From Citrobacter sp. R56 (lineage in GTDB: Bacteria > Pseudomonadota > Gammaproteobacteria > Enterobacterales > Enterobacteriaceae): 64,000 nucleotides of DNA. Both the position numbers and the translations under genes were made by a program. How positions within the stretch are numbered: the stretch's first letter is position 1; each line of letters opens with the position of its first letter. The DNA lies in contig NZ_CP069159.1 of assembly GCF_016811995.1 (NCBI RefSeq), forward strand, positions 4,154,001 to 4,218,000, written 5' to 3'. Below, in pieces: positions 44,100 through 52,988 of the stretch. The notes under the pieces are model-generated. The model saw nothing but the letters and a program-made list of their open reading frames with translations, made no database searches and had not been told where the DNA came from.

Positions 44100-46085
44100 A
44101 TGTTACGCCTGCAATCTGCCTCTTTGCGCCCATCGCTACTGGCAATCATCATCGCCAGCGCCTTGCCTGGGGCGGCTTACGCAACCACAGACGATATGAC
44201 CGTCACCGCAACCGGTAACGCCCGCAGCGCTTTCGATGCGCCGATGATGGTCAGCGTTATCGATACATCCGATCCCGAAAACCAAACTGCCAGCTCCGCT
44301 GCTGACCTGCTGCGTAGTGTTCCCGGCATCACCCTGAACGGGACGGGGCGCACGAATGGTCAGGATGTTAACCTGCGTGGCTATGACCGCCGCGGTGTAT
44401 TGATTCTGGTTGACGGTGTACGTCAGGGAACCGACACCGGGCATCTCAACAGTACGTTCCTTGACCCTGCCTTGATTAAACGTATTGAAGTCGTGCGCGG
44501 ACCTTCAGCACTGCTGTACGGCAGCGGCGCGCTGGGTGGCGTCATCGCCTATGAGACGGCCGATGCCAAAGATCTACTCCAGGAAGGGCAAAACAGCGGA
44601 TTCCGCGTCTTTGGCACGGGCGGCACCGGCGATCACAGTCTGGGAATGGGCGCCAGCGCCTTTGGCCGCACCGATAATCTGGACGGTCTGGTGGCATGGT
44701 CCAGCCGCGATCGCGGTGATTTGCGTCAGGGTGATGGTTCTACCGCGCCCAACGATGAGTCCATCAATAATATGCTGGCAAAAGGCGCCTGGCAGATTAA
44801 CGAGGCGCAGTCGCTGAGCGGCTCACTGCGCTATTACAATAATGCTGCGCAGGAACCGAAAAACCCGCAGACCATTGAAGCCTCAAGCGGCAGTAATCCG
44901 ATGGTGGACCGTTCGACGATCCAGCGTGATATGCAGATGTCTTATAAACTCGCCCCGCAAGGCAATGACTGGCTGAACGCCGATGTCAGCGCGTACTGGT
45001 CTGAAGCCCGCATTAACACGCAGAATATCGACAGCACGGGTGAATTCCGCAAACAGACGACCAAAGGCGGCAAAGTCGAAAACCGCAGCCGTGTTTTCAG
45101 CGACTCTTTTGCCTCTCATCTGCTGACGTACGGCGGGGAATATTATCGTCAGGAACAACATCCCGGCGGTGCCACGACCGGATTCCCGGAAGCGAAAATC
45201 GACTTCAGCTCTGGCTGGTTACAGGATGAAATCACCCTGCGCGACCTGCCCGTTACGCTGTTAGGCGGTACGCGTTATGACAACTACCGTGGCAGCAGCG
45301 ACGGTTATGATGATGTCGATGCAGACAAGTGGTCGTCGCGTGCCGGGATGACCGTCAGCCCCACCGACTGGCTGATGCTGTTTGGTTCTTACGCTCAGGC
45401 ATTTCGCGCGCCGACAATGGGCGAAATGTATAACGACTCCAAACACTTCTCTATCGGCAACTTCTACACTAACTACTGGATACCGAATCCGAATCTGCGC
45501 CCGGAAACGAACGAAACACAGGAATATGGTTTTGGACTGCGCTTTAACGACCTGATGCTGTCCAACGATGCTCTGGAGTTTAAGGCCAGCTACTTTGATA
45601 CCAACGCGAAGGATTATATCTCCACGTCCGTCGACTTCGCCGCAGCCACCACCATGTCTTATAACGTCCCGAACGCCAAAATCTGGGGCTGGGACGTGAT
45701 GACAAAATACGCAACAGACCTGTTCAGCCTCGATGTCGCGTACAACCGCACGCGTGGCAAAGATACGGACACCGGCGAATATATCTCCAGCATTAACCCG
45801 GACACCGTCACCAGCAAGCTCAACGTACCGGTGGCACAAAGCGGTTTCTCCGTCGGCTGGGTCGGCACCTTTGCCGATCGCTCAACGCACATCAGCAGCG
45901 AATACAGTAAACAGCCGGGTTATGCCGTGAACGATTTTTACGTCAGCTACCAGGGACAACAAGCGCTGAAAGGCATGACCACCACTCTCGTACTGGGCAA
46001 CGCCTTCGATAAAGAGTACTGGTCGCCGCAGGGTATTCCGCAGGACGGTCGTAACGGCAAGATTTTCGTGAGCTATCAATGGTAA
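44100..46085 (+). CDS. hemR: TonB-dependent heme/hemoglobin receptor
   Basis: A 661-residue outer-membrane receptor with a signal peptide (ending GAAYA), a TonB box region (DDMTVTATGN), a plug domain (SSAADLLRSVPGITLNGTG and LVDGVRQGTDTGH) and a 22-strand barrel. The FRAP region (AFRAPTMGEMYNDS) and NPNLRPETNE, which are typical heme-receptor motifs, are present, and the C-terminus is FVSYQW. Sequence is close to Yersinia HemR/HmuR. It follows hemP and leads the hemR-hemS-hmuTUV operon. Confidence 0.95.
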   Translation: MLRLQSASLRPSLLAIIIASALPGAAYATTDDMTVTATGNARSAFDAPMMVSVIDTSDPENQTASSAADLLRSVPGITLNGTGRTNGQDVNLRGYDRRGVLILVDGVRQGTDTGHLNSTFLDPALIKRIEVVRGPSALLYGSGALGGVIAYETADAKDLLQEGQNSGFRVFGTGGTGDHSLGMGASAFGRTDNLDGLVAWSSRDRGDLRQGDGSTAPNDESINNMLAKGAWQINEAQSLSGSLRYYNNAAQEPKNPQTIEASSGSNPMVDRSTIQRDMQMSYKLAPQGNDWLNADVSAYWSEARINTQNIDSTGEFRKQTTKGGKVENRSRVFSDSFASHLLTYGGEYYRQEQHPGGATTGFPEAKIDFSSGWLQDEITLRDLPVTLLGGTRYDNYRGSSDGYDDVDADKWSSRAGMTVSPTDWLMLFGSYAQAFRAPTMGEMYNDSKHFSIGNFYTNYWIPNPNLRPETNETQEYGFGLRFNDLMLSNDALEFKASYFDTNAKDYISTSVDFAAATTMSYNVPNAKIWGWDVMTKYATDLFSLDVAYNRTRGKDTDTGEYISSINPDTVTSKLNVPVAQSGFSVGWVGTFADRSTHISSEYSKQPGYAVNDFYVSYQGQQALKGMTTTLVLGNAFDKEYWSPQGIPQDGRNGKIFVSYQW

Positions 46086-46132
46086 TCATCGCACCCCGGT
46101 TCGCCGGGGCTATTATCTGGAAGGAAGAGACA

Positions 46133-47161
46133 ATGAATCACTACACTCGCTGGCTTGAGCTAAAAGAACAGAACCCGGAGAAATATGCGCGTGATATCGC
46201 GGGTCTGATGAATATCAGCGAAGCTGAACTGACGTTTGCCCGCGTCGGCCATGACGCCCGAAGACTGCACGGCGACATCCGCGAACTCCTCGCCGCGCTG
46301 GAAGCCGTTGGCGAAACAAAATGTATTTGCCGCAACGAGTACGCAGTGCATGAACAGGTTGGCGCCTTCACCCACCAGCATCTGAGCGGTCACGCCGGAC
46401 TAGTGCTTAACCCGCGCGCGCTCGATCTGCGCCTGTTCCTGAATCAGTGGGCCTGGGTGTTCCATGTCAAGGAAACAAGCGCCCGCGGCGAGCGTCAAAG
46501 CATTCAATTCTTTGACTATCAGGGGGATGCCGTACTGAAAGTGTACGCGACCGACAACACGGAAACCCCGGCCTGGAATGACGTTCTGCAGCGTTTTATC
46601 ACCGAAGAGAACCCGCCGCTGGCGTTGAAAACGACCGACGCCCCCGCCAGCGCGCCACAGACAGAGGCCGGCGCTATTGAAAAAGAGTGGCGCGCGATGA
46701 CCGACGTTCACCAGTTCTTCACCCTGCTAAAACGCCATAACCTGACCCGTCAGCAGGCGTTTGAACAGGTTGCTGACGATCTGGCCTGTAAGGTGCCGAA
46801 CAGCGCGCTGGCTGAGATCCTGAACGCTGCCCGCCAGGACGGCAACGAAATCATGGTCTTCGTCGGCAACAAAGGATGCGTGCAGATCTTCACTGGCGCC
46901 GTTGAAAAAGTGGTGCCAATGAAGGGGTGGCTGAACATATTTAATCCGACCTTTACGCTGCATCTGCTGGAAGAGAAGATTGCCGAAACCTGGGTAACGC
47001 GAAAACCGACCGCTGATGGCCACGTCACCAGCCTCGAGCTTTTTGCGCACGACGGCACGCAAATTGCCCAACTCTACGGTCAACGGAGTGAAGGCGAGCC
47101 GGAGCAATCGCAATGGCGCAAGCAGATCGATGCCCTTGCGCCTAAAGGACTGGCGGCATGA
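46133..47161 (+). CDS. hemS: Heme-degrading/trafficking protein HemS
   Basis: A 342-residue cytoplasmic heme protein of the HemS/ChuS/HmuS family with the duplicated fold. I took the ATG at 46133 with GGAAGAGA upstream. Its N-terminal conserved part is YTRWLELKEQNPEKYARDIA; the central heme-iron ligand His region is NEYAVHEQVGAFTH, and the C-terminal repeat includes VFVGNKGCVQIFTG. It overlaps hmuT in ATGA. It binds imported heme and may release the iron. A GC-rich hairpin (46092-46109) separates it from hemR. Confidence 0.94.
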   Translation: MNHYTRWLELKEQNPEKYARDIAGLMNISEAELTFARVGHDARRLHGDIRELLAALEAVGETKCICRNEYAVHEQVGAFTHQHLSGHAGLVLNPRALDLRLFLNQWAWVFHVKETSARGERQSIQFFDYQGDAVLKVYATDNTETPAWNDVLQRFITEENPPLALKTTDAPASAPQTEAGAIEKEWRAMTDVHQFFTLLKRHNLTRQQAFEQVADDLACKVPNSALAEILNAARQDGNEIMVFVGNKGCVQIFTGAVEKVVPMKGWLNIFNPTFTLHLLEEKIAETWVTRKPTADGHVTSLELFAHDGTQIAQLYGQRSEGEPEQSQWRKQIDALAPKGLAA

Positions 47162-47979
47162 AAAAATGGCTCGCCCTGATTGTCGCACTGCCGCTGAGCG
47201 CGTTTGCTGCCACGGCAGATAAGATCGTCGCCCTCGGGGGGGATGTGACCGAGATCGTCTATGCACTCGGGGCGCAGTCTTCGCTTGTCGCCCGCGACAG
47301 CACCAGCCAGTGGCCTCTGGAGGCCACTGCCCTGCCGGATGTGGGCTATCTGCGCCAGCTTAATGCCGAGGGACTGCTCGCTATGCGCCCCACGCTTGTG
47401 CTGGCCAGTAGCCAGGCGCAGCCTTCGCTGGTGCTCAAACAGCTTGAGCAAAGCAAAGTACGGGTGATTACCCTTCCGGATCGCAACGATCTCAGCGTCA
47501 TTGATGAGAAAGTCCAGATCATCGCGAAAGCCACCCACCGGGTTGCGCAAGGCGAGGCCCTGCGAAAAACGTTGCATCAGGAAATCACTGCCCTGCCAAC
47601 GACACCGCTCAATAAACGTGTGCTGTTTATTCTGAATCACGGCGGGATGAGTGCGATGGCGGCCGGACAGCAAACGGGGGCTGACGCCGCCATTCGCGCG
47701 GCGGGATTACACAACGCCATGCAGGGATTCTCTCGCTACCAGCCGCTTTCTCAGGAAGGGGTTATCGCCAGTCAGCCTGATCTTGTGGTGATACCGAAGG
47801 AAGGTCTGGCGGCCCTGGGTGGTGAAGAAAACTTGTGGAAACTGCCCGGACTGGCGCAAACGCCTGCGGGTCGCCATAAGCAGGTGCTGGCAGTCGATGA
47901 TATGGCGCTGCTCGGCTTTAGCGTGCGCACTCCGCAGGCTATCCAGCAGCTACGCAACAAAGCGGAGTCATTGCCCTGA
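47158..47979 (+). CDS. hmuT: Heme ABC transporter, periplasmic binding protein
   Basis: A 273-residue exported protein with signal peptide MKKWLALIVALPLSAFA and a class III binding-protein fold of two lobes joined by a long helix. The N-terminal lobe includes ALGGDVTEIVYALGAQSSLVARDST, and the C-terminal segment EGVIASQPDLVVI is typical of HmuT. It overlaps hemS (ATGA) and hmuU (TGATG), so translation is coupled. It carries heme from HemR to HmuUV. Confidence 0.95.
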   Translation: MKKWLALIVALPLSAFAATADKIVALGGDVTEIVYALGAQSSLVARDSTSQWPLEATALPDVGYLRQLNAEGLLAMRPTLVLASSQAQPSLVLKQLEQSKVRVITLPDRNDLSVIDEKVQIIAKATHRVAQGEALRKTLHQEITALPTTPLNKRVLFILNHGGMSAMAAGQQTGADAAIRAAGLHNAMQGFSRYQPLSQEGVIASQPDLVVIPKEGLAALGGEENLWKLPGLAQTPAGRHKQVLAVDDMALLGFSVRTPQAIQQLRNKAESLP

Positions 47980-48971
47980 TGCCACGGCATATCACGTTCT
48001 CCCTGTATACGCTGGCGCTGATACTGGCGCTGGCGACGGTGCTGGCGAGCGGCTTTGGCGCGCTGCGTCTGCCGGTGAACCTGCTCTGGCGTGAAGGCGA
48101 TGATGCCTTACGCCAGATTTGGTTGACCATCCGTTTACCCAGAGTGCTGCTGGCGCTGGTTATCGGCGGTTCGCTGGCGCTGGCAGGCTGCGTCATGCAG
48201 GGGCTTTTCCGCAATCCTCTTGCCGACCCCGGCCTGCTTGGGATCAGCAGCGGCGCGGCTCTCGCCGTTGCGCTGTGGGTGGTACTGCCGTTCACCTTAT
48301 CTCCGCTGTTGATGCTTTACGCCCCGATGCTGGCGGCGTTCGTTGGGGCATTAGTGGCAACGATCGTTATTTTTCTGCTCAGCCGACAACATCATGGCTC
48401 GCTTTCGCGGCTCCTGCTCGTCGGCATCGCCATCAACGCCTTGTGCGGCGCGGCGGTAGGCGTTCTGTCATGGCTCAGTAACGATGCGCAACTCCGCCAG
48501 CTTTCGCTGTGGGGAATGGGGAGTCTCGGTCAGGCGCAGTGGTCAACGCTGCTGGCGGTGACCTCTCTGATGCTCCCCACGGTAGTGATCATCTGGCGCC
48601 TTGCGGCCACGCTTAATCTCCTGCAACTGGGCGAAGAAGAGGCCCATTATCTGGGGGTCGATGTCCGCACTGTTCAGCGTATTTTACTGGTTTGCAGCGC
48701 GTTGCTGGTCGCAGCGGCGGTCGCCATCAGCGGGGTCATTGGGTTTATCGGTCTGGTCGTTCCGCATGTGATTCGCATGGGGTTAAGCGCGGACCACCGG
48801 GCGGTGATCCCAGGGTCTGTGCTGGCCGGTGCGTTCTTGTTACTCGTTGCCGATACGCTCGCCCGCACGCTGGTTGCCCCGGCAGAAATGCCGGTCGGAC
48901 TCCTGACCAGCATGTTAGGCGCGCCCTGGTTCCTGTGGCTTATTTTTCGTCGGGGAGGGCAACATGACTGA
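47979..48971 (+). CDS. hmuU: Heme ABC transporter permease
   Basis: A 330-residue FecCD-type permease with about ten membrane helices. The family signature GNPLADPGLLGISSGAALAV-like segment (RNPLADPGLLGISSG, about residues 77-91) and LVVPHVIRM are present. The start overlaps the hmuT stop (TGATG); the stop overlaps hmuV by 8 bp. Confidence 0.95.
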   Translation: MPRHITFSLYTLALILALATVLASGFGALRLPVNLLWREGDDALRQIWLTIRLPRVLLALVIGGSLALAGCVMQGLFRNPLADPGLLGISSGAALAVALWVVLPFTLSPLLMLYAPMLAAFVGALVATIVIFLLSRQHHGSLSRLLLVGIAINALCGAAVGVLSWLSNDAQLRQLSLWGMGSLGQAQWSTLLAVTSLMLPTVVIIWRLAATLNLLQLGEEEAHYLGVDVRTVQRILLVCSALLVAAAVAISGVIGFIGLVVPHVIRMGLSADHRAVIPGSVLAGAFLLLVADTLARTLVAPAEMPVGLLTSMLGAPWFLWLIFRRGGQHD

Positions 48972-49743
48972 ACGCCTCATTGCCGAAGAGATAAGCTACA
49001 CAGTCGCCAACAGTTCCGTGATTCGTGACGTGTCTCTTAGCCTTGCGCAGGGGGAATTACTGGCGCTTATTGGCCCCAACGGCGCGGGAAAATCAACGCT
49101 GCTACGGCTGCTCACAGGCTATATTCCTCCCGCGCGCGGTTGCTGTTTGTTAGCGGACAAACCGCTGGCGCAATGGTCAGCGCAAACCCTTTCGCGCCAC
49201 CGCGCCGTGATGCTCCAGCAAACACAGGTCGGTTTCGACTGGCCAGTCGAAACCGTGATTGGGATGGGGCGAATGCCCTGGACGCCACAGCCCGAACCGT
49301 CGGTGATTCATCAGGTGATGCAGTTGACCGAATGCCTGTCGCTGGCGGGAAGACGCTATGCCGCGCTGTCCGGCGGCGAGCAACAGCGCGTGCAGTTAGC
49401 GCGCGCGCTGGCGCAACTGTGGCGCGAAGGCTCACCACGCGGCTGGCTGTTTCTGGATGAACCGACCTCTGCGCTGGATCTGTTTCATCAGCAGCATTTG
49501 CTCCGGCTGCTTAAATCGCTCACCCAGCAGGGGCTGCTTCACGTTTGCGTGGTGTTGCACGATCTCAATCTGGCGGCACTGTGGGCCGATCGCATCCTGT
49601 TGCTGCATGACGGCCGGCTCGTCTCTGAAGGTACGCCCATCGACGTTCTGCAGCGCGAAACGTTATCCCGCTGGTACGGTGCCGATGTTCAGGTTGGCCC
49701 ACATCCCGGTGCCCCAACGCCCCACGTCTTCCTTACCCCTTAA
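48964..49743 (+). CDS. hmuV: Heme ABC transporter ATPase
   Basis: A 259-residue single-domain ATPase with Walker [13 protein letters not shown] (about residues 38-49), signature LSGGEQQRVQLARALAQ, Walker B WLFLDEPTSALD and the switch His in VLHDLNLAAL. Last gene of the operon, followed by a hairpin. With HmuT and HmuU it completes inner-membrane heme import. Confidence 0.95.
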   Translation: MTERLIAEEISYTVANSSVIRDVSLSLAQGELLALIGPNGAGKSTLLRLLTGYIPPARGCCLLADKPLAQWSAQTLSRHRAVMLQQTQVGFDWPVETVIGMGRMPWTPQPEPSVIHQVMQLTECLSLAGRRYAALSGGEQQRVQLARALAQLWREGSPRGWLFLDEPTSALDLFHQQHLLRLLKSLTQQGLLHVCVVLHDLNLAALWADRILLLHDGRLVSEGTPIDVLQRETLSRWYGADVQVGPHPGAPTPHVFLTP

Positions 49744-49813
49744 CCGGCCCACCGGGTTCAGGCGGTCGGCCAGCAAATCCCGAGGTTTTACAGGCCGTTA
49801 ATTATGTTACTCC

Positions 49814-49840
49814 GGCGCCAGAAAAAACCTGGCGCCTTTG
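49814..49840 (+). terminator. Terminator of the heme operon
   Basis: GGCGCCAG pairs with CTGGCGCC around a loop of seven mostly A bases, followed by TTTG. It lies about 70 bp after hmuV and before dcuS. Confidence 0.75.
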
Positions 49841-49895
49841 AATTACGCAGCCCATCAGGGATAATACCCTTACGATTCGTGAATCCAGGACTGCG

Positions 49896-51527
49896 ATGAG
49901 ACACTCCCTGCAACGCCTCGCTGTGCGTAAACGGCCAATGAAACTCGGTACAACGGTGATACTGATGGTCAGCGCCGTACTGTTCTCCGTGCTATTGGTT
50001 GTCCATCTGATTTACTTCTCACAAATCAGTCAGATGACCCGCGACGCGCTGGCGAATAAAGCGCTGGCGGTGGCGCGGACGTTGGCGGATTCCCCGGAAG
50101 TTCGCCACGGCCTCGAGAAAAAACCCGAAGAAAGCGGTCTTCAGACGATTGCCGAAGCCGTCAGTAAGCGCAACGATTTGTTGTTTGTCGTGATCACCAA
50201 TATGCAGAGCATCCGCTACTCGCACCCCGAAGCACAGCGCATCGGCAAACCGTTTAAAGGCGACGACATCCTTTTGGCCCTGCAGGGAAAAGAAAACGTT
50301 GCCATCAATCGCGGCTTTCTGGCGAAAGCGCTGCGGGTCTTCACGCCCATCTATGACGAAAACCATAAACAGATCGGCGTCGTCGCCATTGGCCTCGAAC
50401 TCAGTCGGGTTACCGAGCAAATCAACAACAGTCGCTGGAGCATTATCTGGTCTGTTTTATTTGGCGCACTGGTCGGTCTGTTAGGTGCTTACGTGTTGGT
50501 CAGGGTGCTAAAACGCATTCTGTTTGGCCTGGAACCCTACGAAATCTCCACGCTTTTTGAACAGCGTCAGGCCATGCTGCAATCCATGAAAGAGGGGGTG
50601 ATCGCCGTCGACGGCAATGGCGAAGTGACGCTGATTAACCATGCGGCGCAAGAACTGCTCGCTTACCGCAAATCCCAGGACGATGCGCAGCTCTCCACCC
50701 TCAGCCACGCCTGGTCGCAGGTCGTGGATCTCAGCGAAGTGCTTCGCGACGGTAAACCGCGCCGCGACGAAGAGATCACCATCAAAGACAGGTTGCTGTT
50801 AATCAACACCGTCCCGGTACGCAGCAATGGAAAAATCATCGGTGCCATCTCAACATTCAGGGATAAAACCGAAGTTCGCCAGCTCATGCAACGACTGGAC
50901 GGTATGGTCAACTACGCGGATGCACTCCGTGAACGATCCCACGAATTTATGAACAAATTGCATGTGATTCTGGGATTATTGCATCTGAAGAGTTATAAGC
51001 AGCTGGAAGATTATATTCTTAAGACCGCGAATAACTATCAGGAAGAGATCGGCTCACTGCTGGGGAAAATAAAATCACCCGTCATCGCAGGTTTTTTACT
51101 CAGTAAGATGAATCGCACATCCGATTTAGGGCACAGTCTGGTGATCAGTAATGAAAGCCAGTTGCCGGAATGCAGCAATGAAGATCAAGTCACTGTGTTG
51201 ATTACCGTTTTGGGTAATTTGATTGATAACGCGTTGGAGGCGTTCGATCAAACGCCCGGCGGCGAAATCAGCGTATCCTTACATTATCGGCATGGTTTTC
51301 TACACTGCGAAGTGAATGATGATGGCCCGGGCATCGAACCCGAGCGGATAGCACACATTTTTGAGAAAGGCGTCTCGTCAAAGGGAACCGAACGTGGTGT
51401 CGGTTTATCTTTAGTAAAACAACAGGTTGAAAGTATTGGCGGTCATATTTCCGTCGAGTCGGAACCTGGGATCTTTACACAATTTTATGTACAGTTACCC
51501 TGGGATGGGGAAAGGAACCGCGTATGA
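49896..51527 (+). CDS. dcuS: C4-dicarboxylate sensor histidine kinase DcuS
   Basis: A 543-residue membrane-bound CitA-family kinase that senses fumarate and succinate. The first membrane helix is about residues 22-42, then a periplasmic PAS domain with RYSHPEAQRIGKPF, a second helix (about 180-205), a cytoplasmic PAS domain and the kinase core. The phospho-accepting His is in RERSHEFMNKLHVILGLL, and the ATPase motifs are NALEAF and DDGPGI, GVGLSLV. It overlaps dcuR by 4 bp. It regulates dcuB-fumB, frd and other genes in this window. Confidence 0.97.
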   Translation: MRHSLQRLAVRKRPMKLGTTVILMVSAVLFSVLLVVHLIYFSQISQMTRDALANKALAVARTLADSPEVRHGLEKKPEESGLQTIAEAVSKRNDLLFVVITNMQSIRYSHPEAQRIGKPFKGDDILLALQGKENVAINRGFLAKALRVFTPIYDENHKQIGVVAIGLELSRVTEQINNSRWSIIWSVLFGALVGLLGAYVLVRVLKRILFGLEPYEISTLFEQRQAMLQSMKEGVIAVDGNGEVTLINHAAQELLAYRKSQDDAQLSTLSHAWSQVVDLSEVLRDGKPRRDEEITIKDRLLLINTVPVRSNGKIIGAISTFRDKTEVRQLMQRLDGMVNYADALRERSHEFMNKLHVILGLLHLKSYKQLEDYILKTANNYQEEIGSLLGKIKSPVIAGFLLSKMNRTSDLGHSLVISNESQLPECSNEDQVTVLITVLGNLIDNALEAFDQTPGGEISVSLHYRHGFLHCEVNDDGPGIEPERIAHIFEKGVSSKGTERGVGLSLVKQQVESIGGHISVESEPGIFTQFYVQLPWDGERNRV

Positions 51528-52243
51528 TCAATGTCTTAATTGTCGATGACGACGCAATGGTAGCGGAGCTAAATCGTCGCTATGTTGCGCAAACCCCTGG
51601 CTTTCATTGTTGCGGAACCGCCTCTACGCTAGAGAAAGCAAAAGAGATCATCTTCGATGGTGAAGAGCCTATTGACCTGATTTTGCTTGATATTTACATG
51701 CAAAAGGAAAATGGATTGGATCTGTTGCCGATCCTGCACAGCGCGGGCTACAAATGCGATGTCATTGTTATCTCCTCAGCAGCCGATGCCACGACCATCA
51801 AAGACTCCCTCCATTACGGCGTGGTCGATTATCTGATCAAACCTTTTCAGGCTTCCCGCTTTGAAGAGGCGCTGACGGGCTGGCGGCAAAGAAAAGCGGC
51901 AATGGAAAAGCATCAATACTATGAACAGTCAGAACTCGACCAGCTCATCCACGGTAGCGCCTCCAGTGAGCAGGATAGCCGACGCCTGCCGAAAGGTCTG
52001 ACGCCGCAAACCCTGCGCACGCTGTGCCAGTGGATAGACGCCCACCAGGAAATGGAATTTTCCACTGATGAACTGGCAAACGAGGTTAATATATCTCGTG
52101 TTTCCTGCCGAAAGTACCTTATTTGGCTGGTCAACTGCCATATTTTGTTTACCAGCATTCATTATGGTGTCACCGGCAGACCGGTTTACCGGTATCGAAT
52201 TCAGGCTGAGCATTACTCGTTGCTTAAGCAATATTGCCAGTAA
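51524..52243 (+). CDS. dcuR: C4-dicarboxylate response regulator DcuR
   Basis: A 239-residue response regulator: receiver domain with acidic pair DDDAM near the N-terminus and phospho-Asp in LLDIYM (about residue 56), KPF at the end of the receiver, and a C-terminal helix-turn-helix (STDELANEVNISRVSCRKYLIWL). Start overlaps dcuS. It activates dcuB, fumB and frdABCD in response to DcuS. Confidence 0.97.
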   Translation: MINVLIVDDDAMVAELNRRYVAQTPGFHCCGTASTLEKAKEIIFDGEEPIDLILLDIYMQKENGLDLLPILHSAGYKCDVIVISSAADATTIKDSLHYGVVDYLIKPFQASRFEEALTGWRQRKAAMEKHQYYEQSELDQLIHGSASSEQDSRRLPKGLTPQTLRTLCQWIDAHQEMEFSTDELANEVNISRVSCRKYLIWLVNCHILFTSIHYGVTGRPVYRYRIQAEHYSLLKQYCQ

Positions 52244-52541
52244 AAATAAAAATCAGGCCTGGGATTATTCGTTATATAATCGTAAAAATTATTACAATAA
52301 TGAAAAATCACCAGGTCTCAGATTTAATTGTCACAATACAAAGCTTGTGCCAGATCAAACCGGGCTGTAATACAGCTTTTAATTCAATATCTTATAATTG
52401 ATTAACGCCATGTTGTTTTTAATTTCATAAGCGCTAACAAAAGTTATTTAAGTATTATCTAACTTACAGAGTGTGTATTTTTATTAAAAAAGGATTTGCC
52501 TGAATTAGCTAAACACTTCAGGTAATTTAAAATAAGTAGCA
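52244..52541. other. AT-rich spacer downstream of dcuR
   Basis: About 300 bp with no supported gene. It contains an imperfect inverted repeat AAATCAGGCCTGG/CCAGGTCTCAGATTT (52249-52325), which may end the dcuSR transcript. Confidence 0.4.
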
Positions 52542-52874
52542 ATGGAGAACATGCTACATCTTATGAATACCGTATCGTTTTGTGAGCAGACGACTGATTC
52601 TACATTCCCGGATAATAACTCCATACCCCGGAGTGATTGCGATCACATAAATAAAATCCCTTTCTCTTTTAGCTGTGATTTACGTAATAGCGGAAGAGAT
52701 AACGCGGATGATATGTTATTGAATAACTGGAATAACATACAAAAACGACAACACCAGTCACTGCTCGTCATTAAAAGCCCTGCGCCCCATCGCCAGAGAG
52801 TGCTCATCTCTGAAAAGAACTATAATAACTTAAACATTTTTAATAAGTTCCTAAAGGATCCGGCATTGCATTAA
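52542..52874 (+). CDS. Possible small uncharacterised protein
   Basis: A 110-codon frame rich in Asn and with no signal peptide, membrane segment or recognised domain. Several in-frame ATGs at the start (52542, 52551, 52563) make the true start unclear; only the first has GTAGC and a weak purine stretch. Its codon use is AT-rich and unlike the core genes. It lies between dcuR and dcuB, where E. coli has no gene. I cannot say whether it is real. Confidence 0.3.
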   Translation: MENMLHLMNTVSFCEQTTDSTFPDNNSIPRSDCDHINKIPFSFSCDLRNSGRDNADDMLLNNWNNIQKRQHQSLLVIKSPAPHRQRVLISEKNYNNLNIFNKFLKDPALH

Positions 52875-52903
52875 TCGCAAATGCAGAGGTAACGAATATT
52901 TGT

Positions 52904-52938
52904 CAATTTTTGATATGTGTACAGGAAATCAAAAATTG
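52904..52938. promoter_or_regulatory. Perfect 11-bp inverted repeat upstream of dcuB
   Basis: CAATTTTTGAT (52904-52914) and ATCAAAAATTG (52928-52938) are exact reverse complements around 13 bases. It lies 50 bp before dcuB. The half-site resembles an FNR half (TTGAT), and dcuB is FNR- and DcuR-dependent in E. coli, so an operator is plausible, but spacing does not fit a single FNR site. Confidence 0.55.
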
Positions 52939-52988
52939 TCAGTGAGCCATTTAACAAAATTGACTGGTTTTTTCGCGAGGGTAAATAA

